Shown: positions 1 through 8,403, counted from the first letter of the stretch. The stretch is 43,900 nucleotides of DNA from Prosthecobacter sp. (GCA_030827515.1 JAUREI010000011.1:1-43900), one strand, 5' to 3'. The notes: a model not told the origin generated them from the letters alone. Made by a program: numbers and translations.

Positions 1-89
1 CGCGGCTGTCAGGGAACTCCACCTCCCCATCACACGGCCCCCAGACACGCCGGCCAGGCACCCTGCCACAAGCAGCACCACGCCGGAAG

Positions 90-204
90 TCTGGTGGCCA
101 TGGCACAGTGGCACCACCCGTTCCCATCCCGAACCCGGAAGTGAAACGCTGTTGCGCCGATGATAGTTGGACGACAGGTCCCGCGAAAGTAGGACGCCGC
201 CAGA
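90..204 (+). rRNA. rrf: 5S ribosomal RNA
   Basis: The stretch has the classical 5S layout: terminal stem TCTGGTGGC (from 90) pairing with GCCGCCAGA (to 204), the conserved CCCATCCCGAACCCGGAAGT loop B/C block near 125-143, and the GGGACGCCGCCAGA-like 3' region. Its length of about 115 nt is normal. It is followed directly by an intrinsic terminator. The 89 nt upstream do not look like the 3' end of 23S rRNA, so if an rRNA operon lies upstream the spacer is at least that long. Ends are set from the terminal helix and may be off by a few bases. Confidence 0.95.
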
Positions 205-220
205 TTCAAAACCCACTCCA

Positions 221-256
221 AACCCCGCCCCCACAAAGGGCGGGGTTTGTTTTTTC
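221..256 (+). terminator. Intrinsic terminator of the 5S/rRNA unit
   Basis: A perfect 11-bp stem AAACCCCGCCC (221-231) / GGGCGGGGTTT (239-249) with a 7-nt loop is followed by GTTTTTT. It lies 17 nt after the 5S 3' end. The T-tract is only on the plus strand, so it serves the rRNA rather than the convergent gene. Confidence 0.93.
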
Positions 257-327
257 CAGCTTAGACCACGGCACGGATCTCTCGGACCTCGGCTGGCAGG
301 CCAAACAGGCAGAGCCGGTGCGAGTTG

Positions 328-1014
328 TCAGCCGGGTGAGCTTGGTTCGGGAGTTGCGGCTTCCGACGGCAGGACACGGCCGCCGTAGAGTTCCAGGGCC
401 CGCCGCGCCACCAGATCGACAAGGACCGGTTGCAGGGTGCGGGCGGCGACATTGCTGACCGCGACGCCGGCCCAGACCAGCGGAGACTTGTATTTCACGG
501 CCTGCCAGACTGGCAGAACGCGTTTCCACCAGCGGCCGGCGGTTTTCACCGCCTCATGACCGGCGATTTTCTGGCTCACTTCCCAGGTGCGCCAGGCGGT
601 GCCGGCACTCACGTCCACCAGACGACCCACGGCATGGCCCCCGAGAAAGCCGGAGACATCCCCGGCGGCCAGCTCGACGGCGCGTGAAAACTGACTGAGG
701 CCTGGCGCCAGGAGGGGCTGTGGGGCGTCCGGGTGATAAATCAGGGCGATCTCACGGACCAGGCGCGGAATCTCGTCGATCAGCGGCGGCAGCCACTCCG
801 GGTTGAGGCGCTTCTGCCAGCGCAGCCGGCTCTTGCAGGCTTCAATCGCCTCCCGGGCCTTGAGATCCTTCGGGGTCCGGGCGTCGGCATCGAGATAACT
901 CGATGCCGCCTGGCGTGCCGCACGCATTTCCGCCGCGAAGCGCAGTGCCTGCCAGAGCAGCCAGGTGGCGGCTCCGCAGAGAAACCCCGCGGCAAAGGTC
1001 AGCAGGTGGGACAT
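328..1014 (-). CDS. Hypothetical membrane-anchored protein (228 aa)
   Basis: I do not recognise this family. An N-terminal hydrophobic segment (about residues 4-22, rich in Leu, Ala and Trp) is followed by a charged Arg/Glu/Lys region (about 25-75). A Gly/Ala/Trp-rich, moderately hydrophobic C-terminal half (about 105-205) could contain further amphipathic or re-entrant segments. The ATG at 1014 is preferred over the upstream in-frame TTG at 1023. A TTGAGT-18-TAGTTG promoter ends 6 nt before this ATG, and no Shine-Dalgarno is visible. The gene runs convergently towards the 5S rRNA and diverges in operon terms from gnd, whose terminator lies upstream of it. Function is unknown; a role at the inner membrane is inference from the hydrophobic segment only. 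Confidence 0.75.
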   Translation of the reverse strand: MSHLLTFAAGFLCGAATWLLWQALRFAAEMRAARQAASSYLDADARTPKDLKAREAIEACKSRLRWQKRLNPEWLPPLIDEIPRLVREIALIYHPDAPQPLLAPGLSQFSRAVELAAGDVSGFLGGHAVGRLVDVSAGTAWRTWEVSQKIAGHEAVKTAGRWWKRVLPVWQAVKYKSPLVWAGVAVSNVAARTLQPVLVDLVARRALELYGGRVLPSEAATPEPSSPG

Positions 1015-1020
1015 GCGGGG

Positions 1021-1050
1021 CAACTACGGCGCGGATTGGCAAAAACTCAA
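1021..1050 (-). promoter_or_regulatory. Sigma70-like promoter of the 228-aa membrane protein
   Basis: Minus strand TTGAGT (1050-1045), 18-nt spacer, TAGTTG (1026-1021). Only 6 nt separate the -10 box from the ATG, so transcription would begin at or next to the start codon. Confidence 0.5.
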
Positions 1051-1112
1051 TCCCGGGTCGCACTGTGTGGGTCGGCCCCGCCGGGGGGGCGGCAAGGTCG
1101 GGGACGGGCATG

Positions 1113-1139
1113 AAAAAGGCGGCCGGGGTGCCGGCCGCC
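1113..1139 (-). terminator. Intrinsic terminator of gnd
   Basis: On the minus strand a perfect 9-bp GC stem GGCGGCCGG / CCGGCCGCC (1139-1118, 4-nt loop) is followed by TTTTT (1117-1113). It lies 27 nt past the gnd stop codon. Confidence 0.9.
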
Positions 1140-1165
1140 TGATTCGTGGAGGGATGGCTTGCGCC

Positions 1166-2674
1166 TCAGCCGATGACCTCGGGCCAGTCGGTGTGGAAGA
1201 ACTGGCCTTCGGGCTTGTCGACGCGCTCGTAGGTGTGGGCGCCGAAGAAGTCGCGCTGGGCCTGCAGCAGATTGGCCGGCAGGCGCTCGGCGCGGTAGCT
1301 GTCATAGTAGCCGAGCGAGGCCGAAAAGGCCGGCACCGGGATGCCGTTGAGGGTGGCGAGGGCGACGACCTCGCGCCAGTTCTGCTGGGTCTTGGCGAGC
1401 ACGTCCTTGAAGAACGGATCAAGCATCAGGTTGACCAGACCGGGGTTGGCGCGGTAGGCGTCGGTGATGCGGTTGAGGAACTTGGCGCGGATGATGCAGC
1501 CGCCGCGCCAGATGGCGGCGATGCGGCCGAGATCGAGGCCCCAGCCCTTCTTCTCGCCCATGGTCTTGATCAGGTCGAGGCCCTGGGCGTAGCTGATGAT
1601 CTTCGAGGCGTAGAGGGCGTCATGCACCTTCTTGACGAGGTCGGACTTGTCGACGCTGAGGCCGGCGCTGACGCTGCCGGAGCTTTTGCCGAAGCTGATG
1701 GAGAAGGTCAGGCTCTTGGCGGCGAGGTCGGGGACCGGGCCGGCGAGTTCCTTGCTGGCGGCGACGCGCTGCTTCTTCTGGCTCGACAGGATGCGCGCCT
1801 CGACGGCGGCATTGATCGTGCTGATGACGACGGCGTTTTCGACGGCGTTCTGCAGGGTCCACTGGCCGGTGCCCTTCTGTCCGGCCTTGTCCATGATCAG
1901 TTCGACGACCGGGTGGCCGGTCTCGGCGTCCTTCTGTTCGAGGGCCTTGCCGGTGATCTGGATGAGGTAGCTGAGCAGGTCGCCCTCGTTCCACTCGTTG
2001 AAGATGGCGGCCATCTCGTCGGTGGTGAAGCCGGCGTTCTTGAAGATGTTGTAGGCCTCGCAGATGAGCTGCATGTCGCCATACTCGATGCCGTTGTGGA
2101 TCATCTTCACGTAGTGACCGGCACCGCCGGGTCCGATGTGAATGACGCAGGGCTCGCCGTCGACCTTGGCGGCGATGCTTTCAAAGATCGGCTTCATCAC
2201 CTCCCAGGTGCTGGCCGGGCCGCCGGGCATGATCGACGGACCCTTGCGGGCGCCCTCTTCGCCGCCGGAGACGCCGGCGCCGATGAAGCGCAGGCCCTTC
2301 TCCGCGAGGTAGGTGTCGCGACGCTCGGTGGTCTTGTAGAAGCTGTTGCCGCCGTCGATGATGATGTCGTTCTTGTCGAGCAGGGGAATGAGCTGCTCGA
2401 TGACGGCGTCCACGGCGTCGCGGTCACTGTCGGCAACGGCGGTCGACTTGACCATGATGTGGATCTTGCGCGGCGTGGCGAGGCTCTGGACGAACTCCTC
2501 GAGGCTGTGGCAGCCGACCAGCTTCTTGCCGGGGTGCTTGGCGACGAATTCGTCGGTGACGCTGGTGGTGCGGTTGTAAACGGAAACCTGGAAGCCGCGG
2601 CTTTCCACGTTGAGGACGAGGTTCTGGCCCATGACGGCGAGGCCGATCAGTCCGAAGTCACTTTTTTGGCTCAT
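1166..2674 (-). CDS. gnd: 6-phosphogluconate dehydrogenase, decarboxylating
   Basis: Catalyses oxidative decarboxylation of 6-phosphogluconate to ribulose 5-phosphate with NADP+ in the cytosolic pentose phosphate pathway. The protein (502 aa from the ATG at 2674) is somewhat longer than the usual 470-480 aa. The N-terminal nucleotide-binding loop GLAVMGQNLVLN is present, as are DGGNSFYKTTERR, the substrate-binding GVSGGEEGARKGPSIMPGG and the signature YVKMIHNGIEYGDMQLI. The C-terminal domain includes QKGTGQWT and WRGGCIIR. The in-frame TTG two codons upstream (2680) is less likely. The gene has its own promoter (TTGCCA-16-TAAGAC) and terminator, so it looks monocistronic; zwf and pgl are not adjacent. 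Confidence 0.97.
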   Translation of the reverse strand: MSQKSDFGLIGLAVMGQNLVLNVESRGFQVSVYNRTTSVTDEFVAKHPGKKLVGCHSLEEFVQSLATPRKIHIMVKSTAVADSDRDAVDAVIEQLIPLLDKNDIIIDGGNSFYKTTERRDTYLAEKGLRFIGAGVSGGEEGARKGPSIMPGGPASTWEVMKPIFESIAAKVDGEPCVIHIGPGGAGHYVKMIHNGIEYGDMQLICEAYNIFKNAGFTTDEMAAIFNEWNEGDLLSYLIQITGKALEQKDAETGHPVVELIMDKAGQKGTGQWTLQNAVENAVVISTINAAVEARILSSQKKQRVAASKELAGPVPDLAAKSLTFSISFGKSSGSVSAGLSVDKSDLVKKVHDALYASKIISYAQGLDLIKTMGEKKGWGLDLGRIAAIWRGGCIIRAKFLNRITDAYRANPGLVNLMLDPFFKDVLAKTQQNWREVVALATLNGIPVPAFSASLGYYDSYRAERLPANLLQAQRDFFGAHTYERVDKPEGQFFHTDWPEVIG

Positions 2675-2719
2675 GTGCAATTGGCAGGGGGTGGTTAGGC
2701 CGCCGGAGCGGGGGAGGGA

Positions 2720-2747
2720 GTCTTACCCGCGCCGACGGGCTTGGCAA
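2720..2747 (-). promoter_or_regulatory. gnd promoter
   Basis: Minus strand TTGCCA (2747-2742), 16-nt spacer, TAAGAC (2725-2720). The 5' leader would be about 40 nt, and no clear Shine-Dalgarno precedes the ATG. Confidence 0.6.
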
Positions 2748-2757
2748 AGGAGATTTT

Positions 2758-2776
2758 GTTCATGGCGGGCATGAAC
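2758..2776. promoter_or_regulatory. 7-bp inverted repeat between the divergent gnd and isomerase promoters
   Basis: Perfect dyad GTTCATG-gcggg-CATGAAC. It lies just upstream of the gnd -35 box (2742-2747) and 23 nt before the opposing -35 box (2799-2804), a position typical of a shared operator. No cognate regulator is visible nearby; the operator role is inference. Confidence 0.35.
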
Positions 2777-2798
2777 GCGGTGACAACATGGGTGCTGC

Positions 2799-2827
2799 TT
2801 GACCGTTGAGGGAATGTCCCCTTACTG
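2799..2827 (+). promoter_or_regulatory. Promoter of the Tat-exported TIM-barrel gene
   Basis: TTGACC (2799-2804), 17-nt spacer, TTACTG (2822-2827). The ATG at 2835 lies 7 nt after the -10 box, giving a leaderless or nearly leaderless mRNA. Confidence 0.45.
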
Positions 2828-2834
2828 CCCGACC

Positions 2835-3890
2835 ATGAACCGCCGCTCCCTTCTCAAGAAGACCGCCCTTGCCACCGCCGCCATGGCCATCCCGCGCCTT
2901 CCGGCCGCCGCGCCAAAACTGAAGCTCGGTCTCGACCACTTTGCCGTGCGCGCCACCGGCTGGAAGGCCGCCCAGTTCATCGACTACGCCGCCTCGCTGA
3001 AGCTCGACACCTGCTTCCTTTCCGAACTGCATGTGCTGGAAAGTTTTGAGGACGTCTACCTGAAGGGGCTGCGCGAACAGGCTGACCGCGCCGGCCTGCA
3101 GCTTTACATCGGCACCGGCAGCGTCTGCCCGACCTCGAACACTTGGAAGGACACTTACGGCACTGCCGAGGATCACCTGGCCCTGACGATCCGCCTGGCG
3201 AAGGCGCTCGGCTCGCCCGTGGCCCGCTGCTATCTCGGCAACTCGAAGGATCGTGTCGGTGACGGCGGCATTCAGCGCCACGTCGAGGAAACGGTCAAGG
3301 TTATCCGGGCGAACCGCTCGCGTGCCGAGGGCGAGGGCATCAAGATCGCCATTGAGAATCACTCCGGCGACATGCAGTCGCACGAACTCAAGGGCCTCAT
3401 CGAGGCTGCCGGCAAGGAGTATGTCGGCGCCAACATCGACCCGGGCAACGCGGTCTGGGCGCTCGAGGAGCCGCTGGCCCACCTCGAGGTGCTCGGGCCA
3501 CTGACCGTCTGTTCCAGCGTGCGCGACAGCATGGTCTGGGAGGATGAAAACGGCGCCGTCGTGCAGTGGACGGCGGTGGGTGAGGGGCTGGTGGACTTCA
3601 AGGCCTATGCCCGCCGCTTTGCCGAGCTGGCCCCGGGCGTGCCCCTGCAGGTGGAAACCATTTCCGGGTTTGCCCGCCCCTTCTCGTGGAAACAGGACGA
3701 TTTCTGGGGACCTTATCCGAACCACCGCGACAGCGCCGCCTTCGCGGCCTGGGTGGGGATGTCGAAGCGGGGCAAGGCCATCCCGACCTTCAAGGCACCC
3801 GAGGGTCCCGGCAAGAAGGAGGCCGAAATCGCCTTCCAGAAGGCCGAATTCGAGCGCAGCATCGCCTGGTTGAAGGCCAACGCGGTTTGA
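2835..3890 (+). CDS. Tat-exported sugar phosphate isomerase/epimerase-like TIM-barrel protein
   Basis: The protein (351 aa) resembles the xylose-isomerase-like TIM-barrel family (AP-endonuclease 2 superfold), whose members isomerise or epimerise sugars using a divalent metal. Seen: a twin-arginine signal MNRRSLLKK followed by an Ala-rich hydrophobic stretch ending near residue 26, then barrel strands including LKLGLDHFAVRA, IKIAIENHSGD (likely metal-ligand Glu), GANIDPGNAV and a late VQVETISG-like strand with a second likely Glu. The start at 2835 places the RR motif at residues 3-4 and agrees with the promoter; an in-frame ATG at 2799 would put 12 extra residues before it and overlaps the -35 box. 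Export suggests it acts on sugars in the periplasm. Exported members of this family are common in Planctomycetes and Verrucomicrobia, but their substrates are mostly unknown. Confidence 0.88.
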   Translation: MNRRSLLKKTALATAAMAIPRLPAAAPKLKLGLDHFAVRATGWKAAQFIDYAASLKLDTCFLSELHVLESFEDVYLKGLREQADRAGLQLYIGTGSVCPTSNTWKDTYGTAEDHLALTIRLAKALGSPVARCYLGNSKDRVGDGGIQRHVEETVKVIRANRSRAEGEGIKIAIENHSGDMQSHELKGLIEAAGKEYVGANIDPGNAVWALEEPLAHLEVLGPLTVCSSVRDSMVWEDENGAVVQWTAVGEGLVDFKAYARRFAELAPGVPLQVETISGFARPFSWKQDDFWGPYPNHRDSAAFAAWVGMSKRGKAIPTFKAPEGPGKKEAEIAFQKAEFERSIAWLKANAV

Positions 3891-3907
3891 GGCCCGCAGG
3901 GATTCTG

Positions 3908-3960
3908 AAGGCTGGATCCGGCCTTTTGCCGGGGGTTGCCCGACCGGGTCGCGCTTTTTT
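3908..3960 (+). terminator. Possible terminator region after the TIM-barrel gene
   Basis: Two candidates: a near-perfect AAGGCTG...CGGCCTT hairpin (3908-3925) with TTTT, and a short CGACC/GGTCG dyad (3941-3951) followed by TTTTTT at 3955-3960. Neither is textbook quality. Confidence 0.4.
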
Positions 3961-3971
3961 GTCCCGGCGCG

Positions 3972-3999
3972 TTGCACGGGCCGCGGCCTGTGCTAGGCT
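3972..3999 (+). promoter_or_regulatory. Putative leuC promoter
   Basis: TTGCAC (3972-3977), 16-nt spacer, TAGGCT (3994-3999). The leader to the leuC ATG at 4068 would be about 60 nt. I see no leader peptide or attenuator in it. Confidence 0.45.
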
Positions 4000-4067
4000 G
4001 GGATTCCCCCTGCGCCGGCCCCGCCGGCGGGCGCCGGGTACAACCCCTCCGCACACCGCATCAAATC

Positions 4068-5483
4068 ATGGGCAAGACGCTTTTCGAAAAAGTCTGGGAT
4101 TCACATTCCGTCGGCAAGCTGGCCAACGGCCAGACCCAGCTCCTCATCGACACCCACCTCGTCCATGAGGTGACCAGCCCGCAGGCGTTTGGCATGCTGC
4201 GCGACCTCGGTCTCAAGGTGGCCTACCCGCACCGCACCTTCGCGACCGTCGACCACATCGTGCCCACCGACAACCAGGAGTCGCCCTTTGCCGACCCGCT
4301 GGCCGAGGGCATGATCCAGGAGCTCAACAAGAACGCGCGCGAGTTCGGTATCACCTACTTCAGCCTGGCGAGCGGCAAGCAGGGCATCGTTCACGTCGTT
4401 GGCCCCGAGCAGGGCATCACCCAGCCCGGCACGACGATCGCCTGTGGCGACAGCCACACCGCCACCCATGGCGCCTTTGGCGCGATTGCCTTCGGCATCG
4501 GCACCACCCAGGTGCGCGACATCCTGGCCACGCAGACCATGGCCCTCGGCAAGATGAAGGTGCGCCGCATCAACGTCGACGGACAGCTGCGTCCGGGCGT
4601 GTATGCCAAGGATGTCATCCTGCACATCATCCGCCTGCTCGGCGCCAACGGCGGCATCGGCTATGCCTATGAATACGGTGGCAGTGTCTTTGACGCCTTC
4701 TCGATGGAGGAGCGCATGACCGTCTGCAACATGAGCATCGAGGGCGGCGCCCGCTGCGGCTACGTCAACCCCGACGACAAGACCTTCGAATACCTCAAGG
4801 GCCGTCCCTACTCGCCCACCGGCGAGGCTTGGGATGAGACCGTCGCCAAGTGGCGCGCGGTTGCCTCGGACGCCGACGCCGTCTATGACGACATTGTCAA
4901 CATCCGTGCCGAGGATGTGGCGCCGACGGTGACCTGGGGTGTCAGCCCGGACCAGGCCATCGCCGTCACCGAGAACGTGCCGACCCCGGAGAGCGCCGCC
5001 ACCGAGCCCGCTCGGGTGTCGATCCAGGAGGCGCTCGATTACATGAAGCTGCCGGCCGGTGCGCCGATCAAGGGCACCAAGATCGACGTCGCCTTCATCG
5101 GTTCCTGCACGAATGGCCGGCTGAGCGATTTCCGTGAGGTCGCCAAATTCATCAAGGGCCGCAAGGTCGCCGCCGGGGTCAAGGCCATCGCGGTTCCCGG
5201 CTCGCAGATCGTCGACACGCTTGCCCGCCAGGAAGGTCTGGACAAGGTCTTCAGCGAGGCCGGTTTCGAATGGCGCGGTGCCGGCTGCTCGATGTGCCTG
5301 GCAATGAACCCCGACAAACTCGTCGGCGACCAGCTTTGCGCTTCGTCCTCGAACCGCAACTTCAAGGGCCGCCAGGGCAGCCCGACCGGCCGCACCGTGC
5401 TGATGTCGCCGGTCATGGTTGCCGCAGCCGCCCTCACCGGTTCGATTGCCGACGCCCGCGAGGTGTTCACCATCGCCGGCTGA
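4068..5483 (+). CDS. leuC: 3-isopropylmalate dehydratase large subunit
   Basis: LeuC with LeuD isomerises 2-isopropylmalate to 3-isopropylmalate in leucine synthesis; it carries the [4Fe-4S] cluster. From the ATG at 4068 the protein is 471 aa, the normal family length. The three cluster cysteines are at residues 347 (FIGSCTNGR), 407 and 410 ([11 protein letters not shown]). Other family blocks are [32 protein letters not shown] and [11 protein letters not shown]. The open frame extends upstream to 3936, but homology begins at [15 protein letters not shown]. leuD does not follow; an unrelated gene converges from the other strand 7 nt away, so the small subunit must be encoded elsewhere. Confidence 0.97.
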   Translation: MGKTLFEKVWDSHSVGKLANGQTQLLIDTHLVHEVTSPQAFGMLRDLGLKVAYPHRTFATVDHIVPTDNQESPFADPLAEGMIQELNKNAREFGITYFSLASGKQGIVHVVGPEQGITQPGTTIACGDSHTATHGAFGAIAFGIGTTQVRDILATQTMALGKMKVRRINVDGQLRPGVYAKDVILHIIRLLGANGGIGYAYEYGGSVFDAFSMEERMTVCNMSIEGGARCGYVNPDDKTFEYLKGRPYSPTGEAWDETVAKWRAVASDADAVYDDIVNIRAEDVAPTVTWGVSPDQAIAVTENVPTPESAATEPARVSIQEALDYMKLPAGAPIKGTKIDVAFIGSCTNGRLSDFREVAKFIKGRKVAAGVKAIAVPGSQIVDTLARQEGLDKVFSEAGFEWRGAGCSMCLAMNPDKLVGDQLCASSSNRNFKGRQGSPTGRTVLMSPVMVAAAALTGSIADAREVFTIAG

Positions 5484-5496
5484 GGTCCCTTCAGCC
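5478..5496. terminator. Small dyad joining the convergent ends of leuC and the glycosyltransferase
   Basis: GGCTGA (5478-5483), 7-nt loop, TCAGCC (5491-5496). Both stop codons (TGA plus, TGA minus) are built into the stem. No T-tract, so termination function is uncertain. Confidence 0.35.
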
Positions 5497-6588
5497 CCGT
5501 GCAAGCTCCAGGGCCGCCCGCGCCGTGCGCAGGGCGGCGTCGGGCACGCTGATCGCCGCCATGCCTTCGCGCATTGACGTGCCGAGGCGGTGGTGGTCCG
5601 CCAGAATCCGGCGAACGGCTGCGGCGGTCTCGGCGGGTGTGTGGCTGCGCAGGGCACTGTCGCGTGACAGCAGCATCTCGGCATTGCCCTCCTCCTGTCC
5701 GGGCACGACGTAGTCGATCACCGCGGGAATGCGTGCGGCGAGCACTTCATGCAGGATGGCGCCGCCGGCCTTGCAGACGACCACGTCATGGCTGCGCAGG
5801 AGCTCGGGCATGCGGTCGGTCCAGCCAAGCACTTCCAGGGGGGCTTCCGGCCAGGCATCGATGAAGCGGCGCAGGACATGGTGCAGGCGCGAACGGTGCT
5901 TGCCGACGGGAAGGGTCACGTGCAGGCCTTCACGCATCAACGGGGTCAGCGCGCACAGCGTGCCGGCGACGTGACGCGCGGGGGTGGATGGCAGATACAG
6001 CAGGCGATCCGGCCCGGGAGCCGTCCCGGCGACCGGCTCGGCAAAGCGCAGGCTGACCGGAAAGCCCGTGACACGGATGGATTCCTCCGGCACGCCCTGG
6101 GCGGCGACGACGGCGCGTGTCTCCTCGTCGGCCACGCAGAAGAGGTCGCTCGGTTCACGCGTCCAGATGCGGTGGACGCTGATCGAGTCGGTGATCACCG
6201 TGACCAGCGGCGGCAGCGGCCGGCCCTGGCGGCGCAGGACTTCGAGCAGGGCCGCGTGCAGCGGGTAGGTGCTGATGACAAGGCGAGGTGAGTCGGTGGT
6301 GAGGCGATCCTGCAGACCGTGCACCAGCGGCACGAGCCAGGGACTGCGGTCCGGATCCAGTTCGGAGTGTTCCAGCAGCCGGTAGACGAGGCGCCAGGCG
6401 GCCGGCGCATGGGTGATGGCCTGCTGGTAGAGGCCCTTCAGCACCCCGGCCAGGCGCGGCAGAACCTCGCTGACGAGGTCACAGACGCGGACTTCCTCGC
6501 CCGGGCACAGGCGTCGCAACGCCTCCGCAGTGGCGGTGGCGGCGCTGTTGTGACCGTCGCCGAATCCGGCTGTCAAAACAAGAATCAC
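5491..6588 (-). CDS. MGDG-synthase-like glycosyltransferase (GT28 family)
   Basis: The protein (365 aa from the GTG at 6588) begins with VILVLTAGFGDGHNSAA, the nucleotide-sugar GT-B entry motif of the monogalactosyldiacylglycerol-synthase/MurG group. It continues with a YPLHAALLE stretch and VVTVITDS-like strand. The C-terminal donor-binding half contains VVCKAGGAILHEVLAA and VIDYVVPGQEEGNAEML. Such enzymes transfer a hexose or GlcNAc to a membrane lipid at the inner leaflet; the exact acceptor cannot be read here. The frame is open up to 6774, including an ATG at 6684 that overlaps the start codon of the divergent amidase. I prefer the GTG because homology starts there and the upstream residues look like shadow coding. 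The start is uncertain. Confidence 0.85.
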   Translation of the reverse strand: MILVLTAGFGDGHNSAATATAEALRRLCPGEEVRVCDLVSEVLPRLAGVLKGLYQQAITHAPAAWRLVYRLLEHSELDPDRSPWLVPLVHGLQDRLTTDSPRLVISTYPLHAALLEVLRRQGRPLPPLVTVITDSISVHRIWTREPSDLFCVADEETRAVVAAQGVPEESIRVTGFPVSLRFAEPVAGTAPGPDRLLYLPSTPARHVAGTLCALTPLMREGLHVTLPVGKHRSRLHHVLRRFIDAWPEAPLEVLGWTDRMPELLRSHDVVVCKAGGAILHEVLAARIPAVIDYVVPGQEEGNAEMLLSRDSALRSHTPAETAAAVRRILADHHRLGTSMREGMAAISVPDAALRTARAALELARG

Positions 6589-6647
6589 GGCCGGCAACCG
6601 CTTCGCCGGTTTTGCCAAAAGACAAACAAAAAAAACCGTCACGCCGA

Positions 6648-6676
6648 CTGGCAAAGCGTGGGAGCCGGCGCATAGT
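6648..6676 (+). promoter_or_regulatory. Weak promoter of the amidase gene
   Basis: CTGGCA (6648-6653), 17-nt spacer, CATAGT (6671-6676), with the ATG 6 nt later. The -35 box is poor; the spacing fits the leaderless pattern seen elsewhere in the window. Confidence 0.3.
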
Positions 6677-6682
6677 CGGGCC

Positions 6683-7435
6683 ATGAAGCAAGCCTGGGCC
6701 GTCTTCCTTCTCCCCGCCGTTTTGGCCGGGCTCGTCGTCGGGACGGCCTGCACGACCCCCGGCGGCAGACCCAATGCCCGCGTCGCCCAGTGGGAGGCGC
6801 GCTATCACGACAGCGGTCTTGGCCAGGTGACACCGGCGCAGTTGCTCGGCGAGGTGGGGGTGAAGGTCGACTTGATCCCGCCAGGACGCTATGGCCGCGG
6901 ACGCTATCGTCCCATGCAGCCGACCTACATCACGATTCACAGCACGCAGAACTACACGGGCAACGCCCACAACCATGCCCTGGCCCTCAAGCGCGGGGCC
7001 CTGCGTGCCACGCGCCGGCCCGGCGGCAACCGCATCGGCTTTCTGACCTGGCACTTCACCGTCCAGGATGACGTTGCCATCCAGCATCTGCCCTGTCGTG
7101 AGCAGGGGGAGCACGCCGACTTTGACGGCCCCGGCAACAACAAGAGCATCGGCATCGAGATGTGCGAACACCGCGGCAACGATCTGGCGCTGACGATCGA
7201 CAAGACGGCGCGTCTGACCGCCTACCTGATGCGCGCCTACAACATCCCGCTGAGTCATGTCGTGCCACACTACCACTGGCCGCGCATCAGCCCGGCGATC
7301 AAGGATCCGCACAAGAACTGCCCGCACTTTCTGCTCGAAAACGGCCGTCCCGGACCGACCTGGCAGTGGTTCCTGCGCCGCGTCCACTTCCACCACAGCC
7401 GTCTGCTGCCCGAGGCGGCTCGTCCGCTCGGCTGA
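6683..7435 (+). CDS. Exported N-acetylmuramoyl-L-alanine amidase (Amidase_2/PGRP-type)
   Basis: Cleaves the amide bond between MurNAc and L-Ala of peptidoglycan using Zn2+. The N-terminus is a signal sequence (about residues 1-22) ending in VVGTAC, close to but not a perfect lipobox. The catalytic domain runs about 80-235: YITIHSTQN with the first likely Zn His, HNHALAL, WHFTVQDD, QHLPCREQGEHAD, NKSIGIEMCE, the second His region VVPHYHW and DPHKNCPHFL. Length (250 aa) is typical for a stand-alone enzyme without cell-wall binding repeats. It lies 6 nt upstream of the next secreted protein and is probably cotranscribed with it. The role is likely peptidoglycan turnover or recycling in the periplasm. 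Confidence 0.93.
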   Translation: MKQAWAVFLLPAVLAGLVVGTACTTPGGRPNARVAQWEARYHDSGLGQVTPAQLLGEVGVKVDLIPPGRYGRGRYRPMQPTYITIHSTQNYTGNAHNHALALKRGALRATRRPGGNRIGFLTWHFTVQDDVAIQHLPCREQGEHADFDGPGNNKSIGIEMCEHRGNDLALTIDKTARLTAYLMRAYNIPLSHVVPHYHWPRISPAIKDPHKNCPHFLLENGRPGPTWQWFLRRVHFHHSRLLPEAARPLG

Positions 7436-7441
7436 TCCGTC

Positions 7442-8317
7442 ATGAAGTCCCGCCTGTTCCTGCTTGCCGGGCTGCTGTGGCTGCCGGCAGCCGCCGACGA
7501 GCCCGTTGCCGTGCTCGCGGACCGGCGCATCAATGAGGCCAGCGGCCTCGTGCGCAGCCTGCTTCACCCGGACGTGTTCTGGACCCACAACGATTCCGGT
7601 GGCGAACCCTGCCTGTTCGCCATCGACCGCCAGGGGCGCACGCGGGCCAAGCTGCGCCTGCCGGGTGCCGCCAACTTCGACTGGGAGGATCTGGCCGCCT
7701 GGAAGGACGCGGACGGCCGCGCCTGGCTGTATGCCGGTGACATCGGCGACAACTTTCGCCTGCGACCAACGATTCAGGTGTATCAAATCCCCGAGCCCGA
7801 GCTGCCGGCCGATCCGGGGCACGAGGTCGAGAGCGCCAAGCCGCTTCTCTGGCGAGGGGATTATCCCGACGGCCGGCACGATGCCGAGAGCCTGTGCGTG
7901 GATCCGCGTGACGGCCGCATTCACATCGTCACCCGCAGCGAGGACGGACACAGTGCCGTCTACGCCTTTCCAAAGGAACCCTCCGAAGGTCGGGCGCTCA
8001 TGCTGGAGAAAATCGCCGACTTGAAGTTCCCGCTGCTCGAACACACCGGCAAGAGGCCCCGTGATTCCGCGATGGCCACCGCCGCCTGTTTTGCCGGAGA
8101 CGGCCGCCGTCTTGGAGTCGTCACCTACACGCATTTTTATGAATGGAGGATCGGCGAGGGCGAGGCGGTCGCGGAAGCCCTGCGGCGTGCCCCGGAGCAG
8201 ATCCAGGCGCCGCTGTTGCGACAGCTCGAGGGGGTTTGCTACGATGACGACGGCCGCAGCCTGTGGTTCATCAGCGAGCAGTTGCCGACTCCGCTCTGGC
8301 TCTTGAAACGTTCGTGA
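7442..8317 (+). CDS. Secreted beta-propeller-like protein of unknown function
   Basis: The 291-aa protein has a clear Sec signal peptide (MKSRLFLLAGLLWLPAAA). Repeating blade-like segments follow: ASGLVRS, VFWTHNDSGG, DWEDLAAW, AGDIGDN, AESLCVDPRDGRIHIV, LEGVCYDDDGRSLWFISE. Spaced acidic residues such as DNSGG/DIGDN resemble calcium-binding propellers of the phytase-like or esterase-like class, but no active site can be assigned. It follows the amidase by 6 nt and probably forms a bicistronic unit. A role in envelope metabolism is inferred only from that neighbour. Confidence 0.8.
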   Translation: MKSRLFLLAGLLWLPAAADEPVAVLADRRINEASGLVRSLLHPDVFWTHNDSGGEPCLFAIDRQGRTRAKLRLPGAANFDWEDLAAWKDADGRAWLYAGDIGDNFRLRPTIQVYQIPEPELPADPGHEVESAKPLLWRGDYPDGRHDAESLCVDPRDGRIHIVTRSEDGHSAVYAFPKEPSEGRALMLEKIADLKFPLLEHTGKRPRDSAMATAACFAGDGRRLGVVTYTHFYEWRIGEGEAVAEALRRAPEQIQAPLLRQLEGVCYDDDGRSLWFISEQLPTPLWLLKRS

Positions 8318-8329
8318 CGCCGGCCTGGA

Positions 8330-8403
8330 TGGCTACCCCTCAAGGACTCGAACCTTGAACAACAGAGTCAGAATCTGTTATGTTACCATTACACCAAGGG
8401 GTA
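8330..8403 (-). tRNA. trnQ: tRNA-Gln (anticodon CUG)
   Basis: The minus strand folds as a cloverleaf: acceptor TACCCCT/AGGGGTA, D-arm GTGTAATGGTAAC, anticodon loop TTCTGAC in stem AACAGA/TCTGTT, T-arm CAAGG-TTCGAGT-CCTTG. Discriminator G73 is followed by an encoded CCA (8332-8330). Anticodon CTG reads CAG (Gln), and the D-loop is glutamine-like. It stands alone between two protein genes. Confidence 0.95.

Noticed and set aside
965-2698. 577-codon open frame on the plus strand opposite gnd
   Set aside because: Its composition is low-complexity Gly/Ala/Asp/Val; gnd on the other strand is unambiguous.
4101-5684. 527-codon minus-strand frame opposite leuC
   Set aside because: Antisense shadow; leuC has all cluster cysteines.
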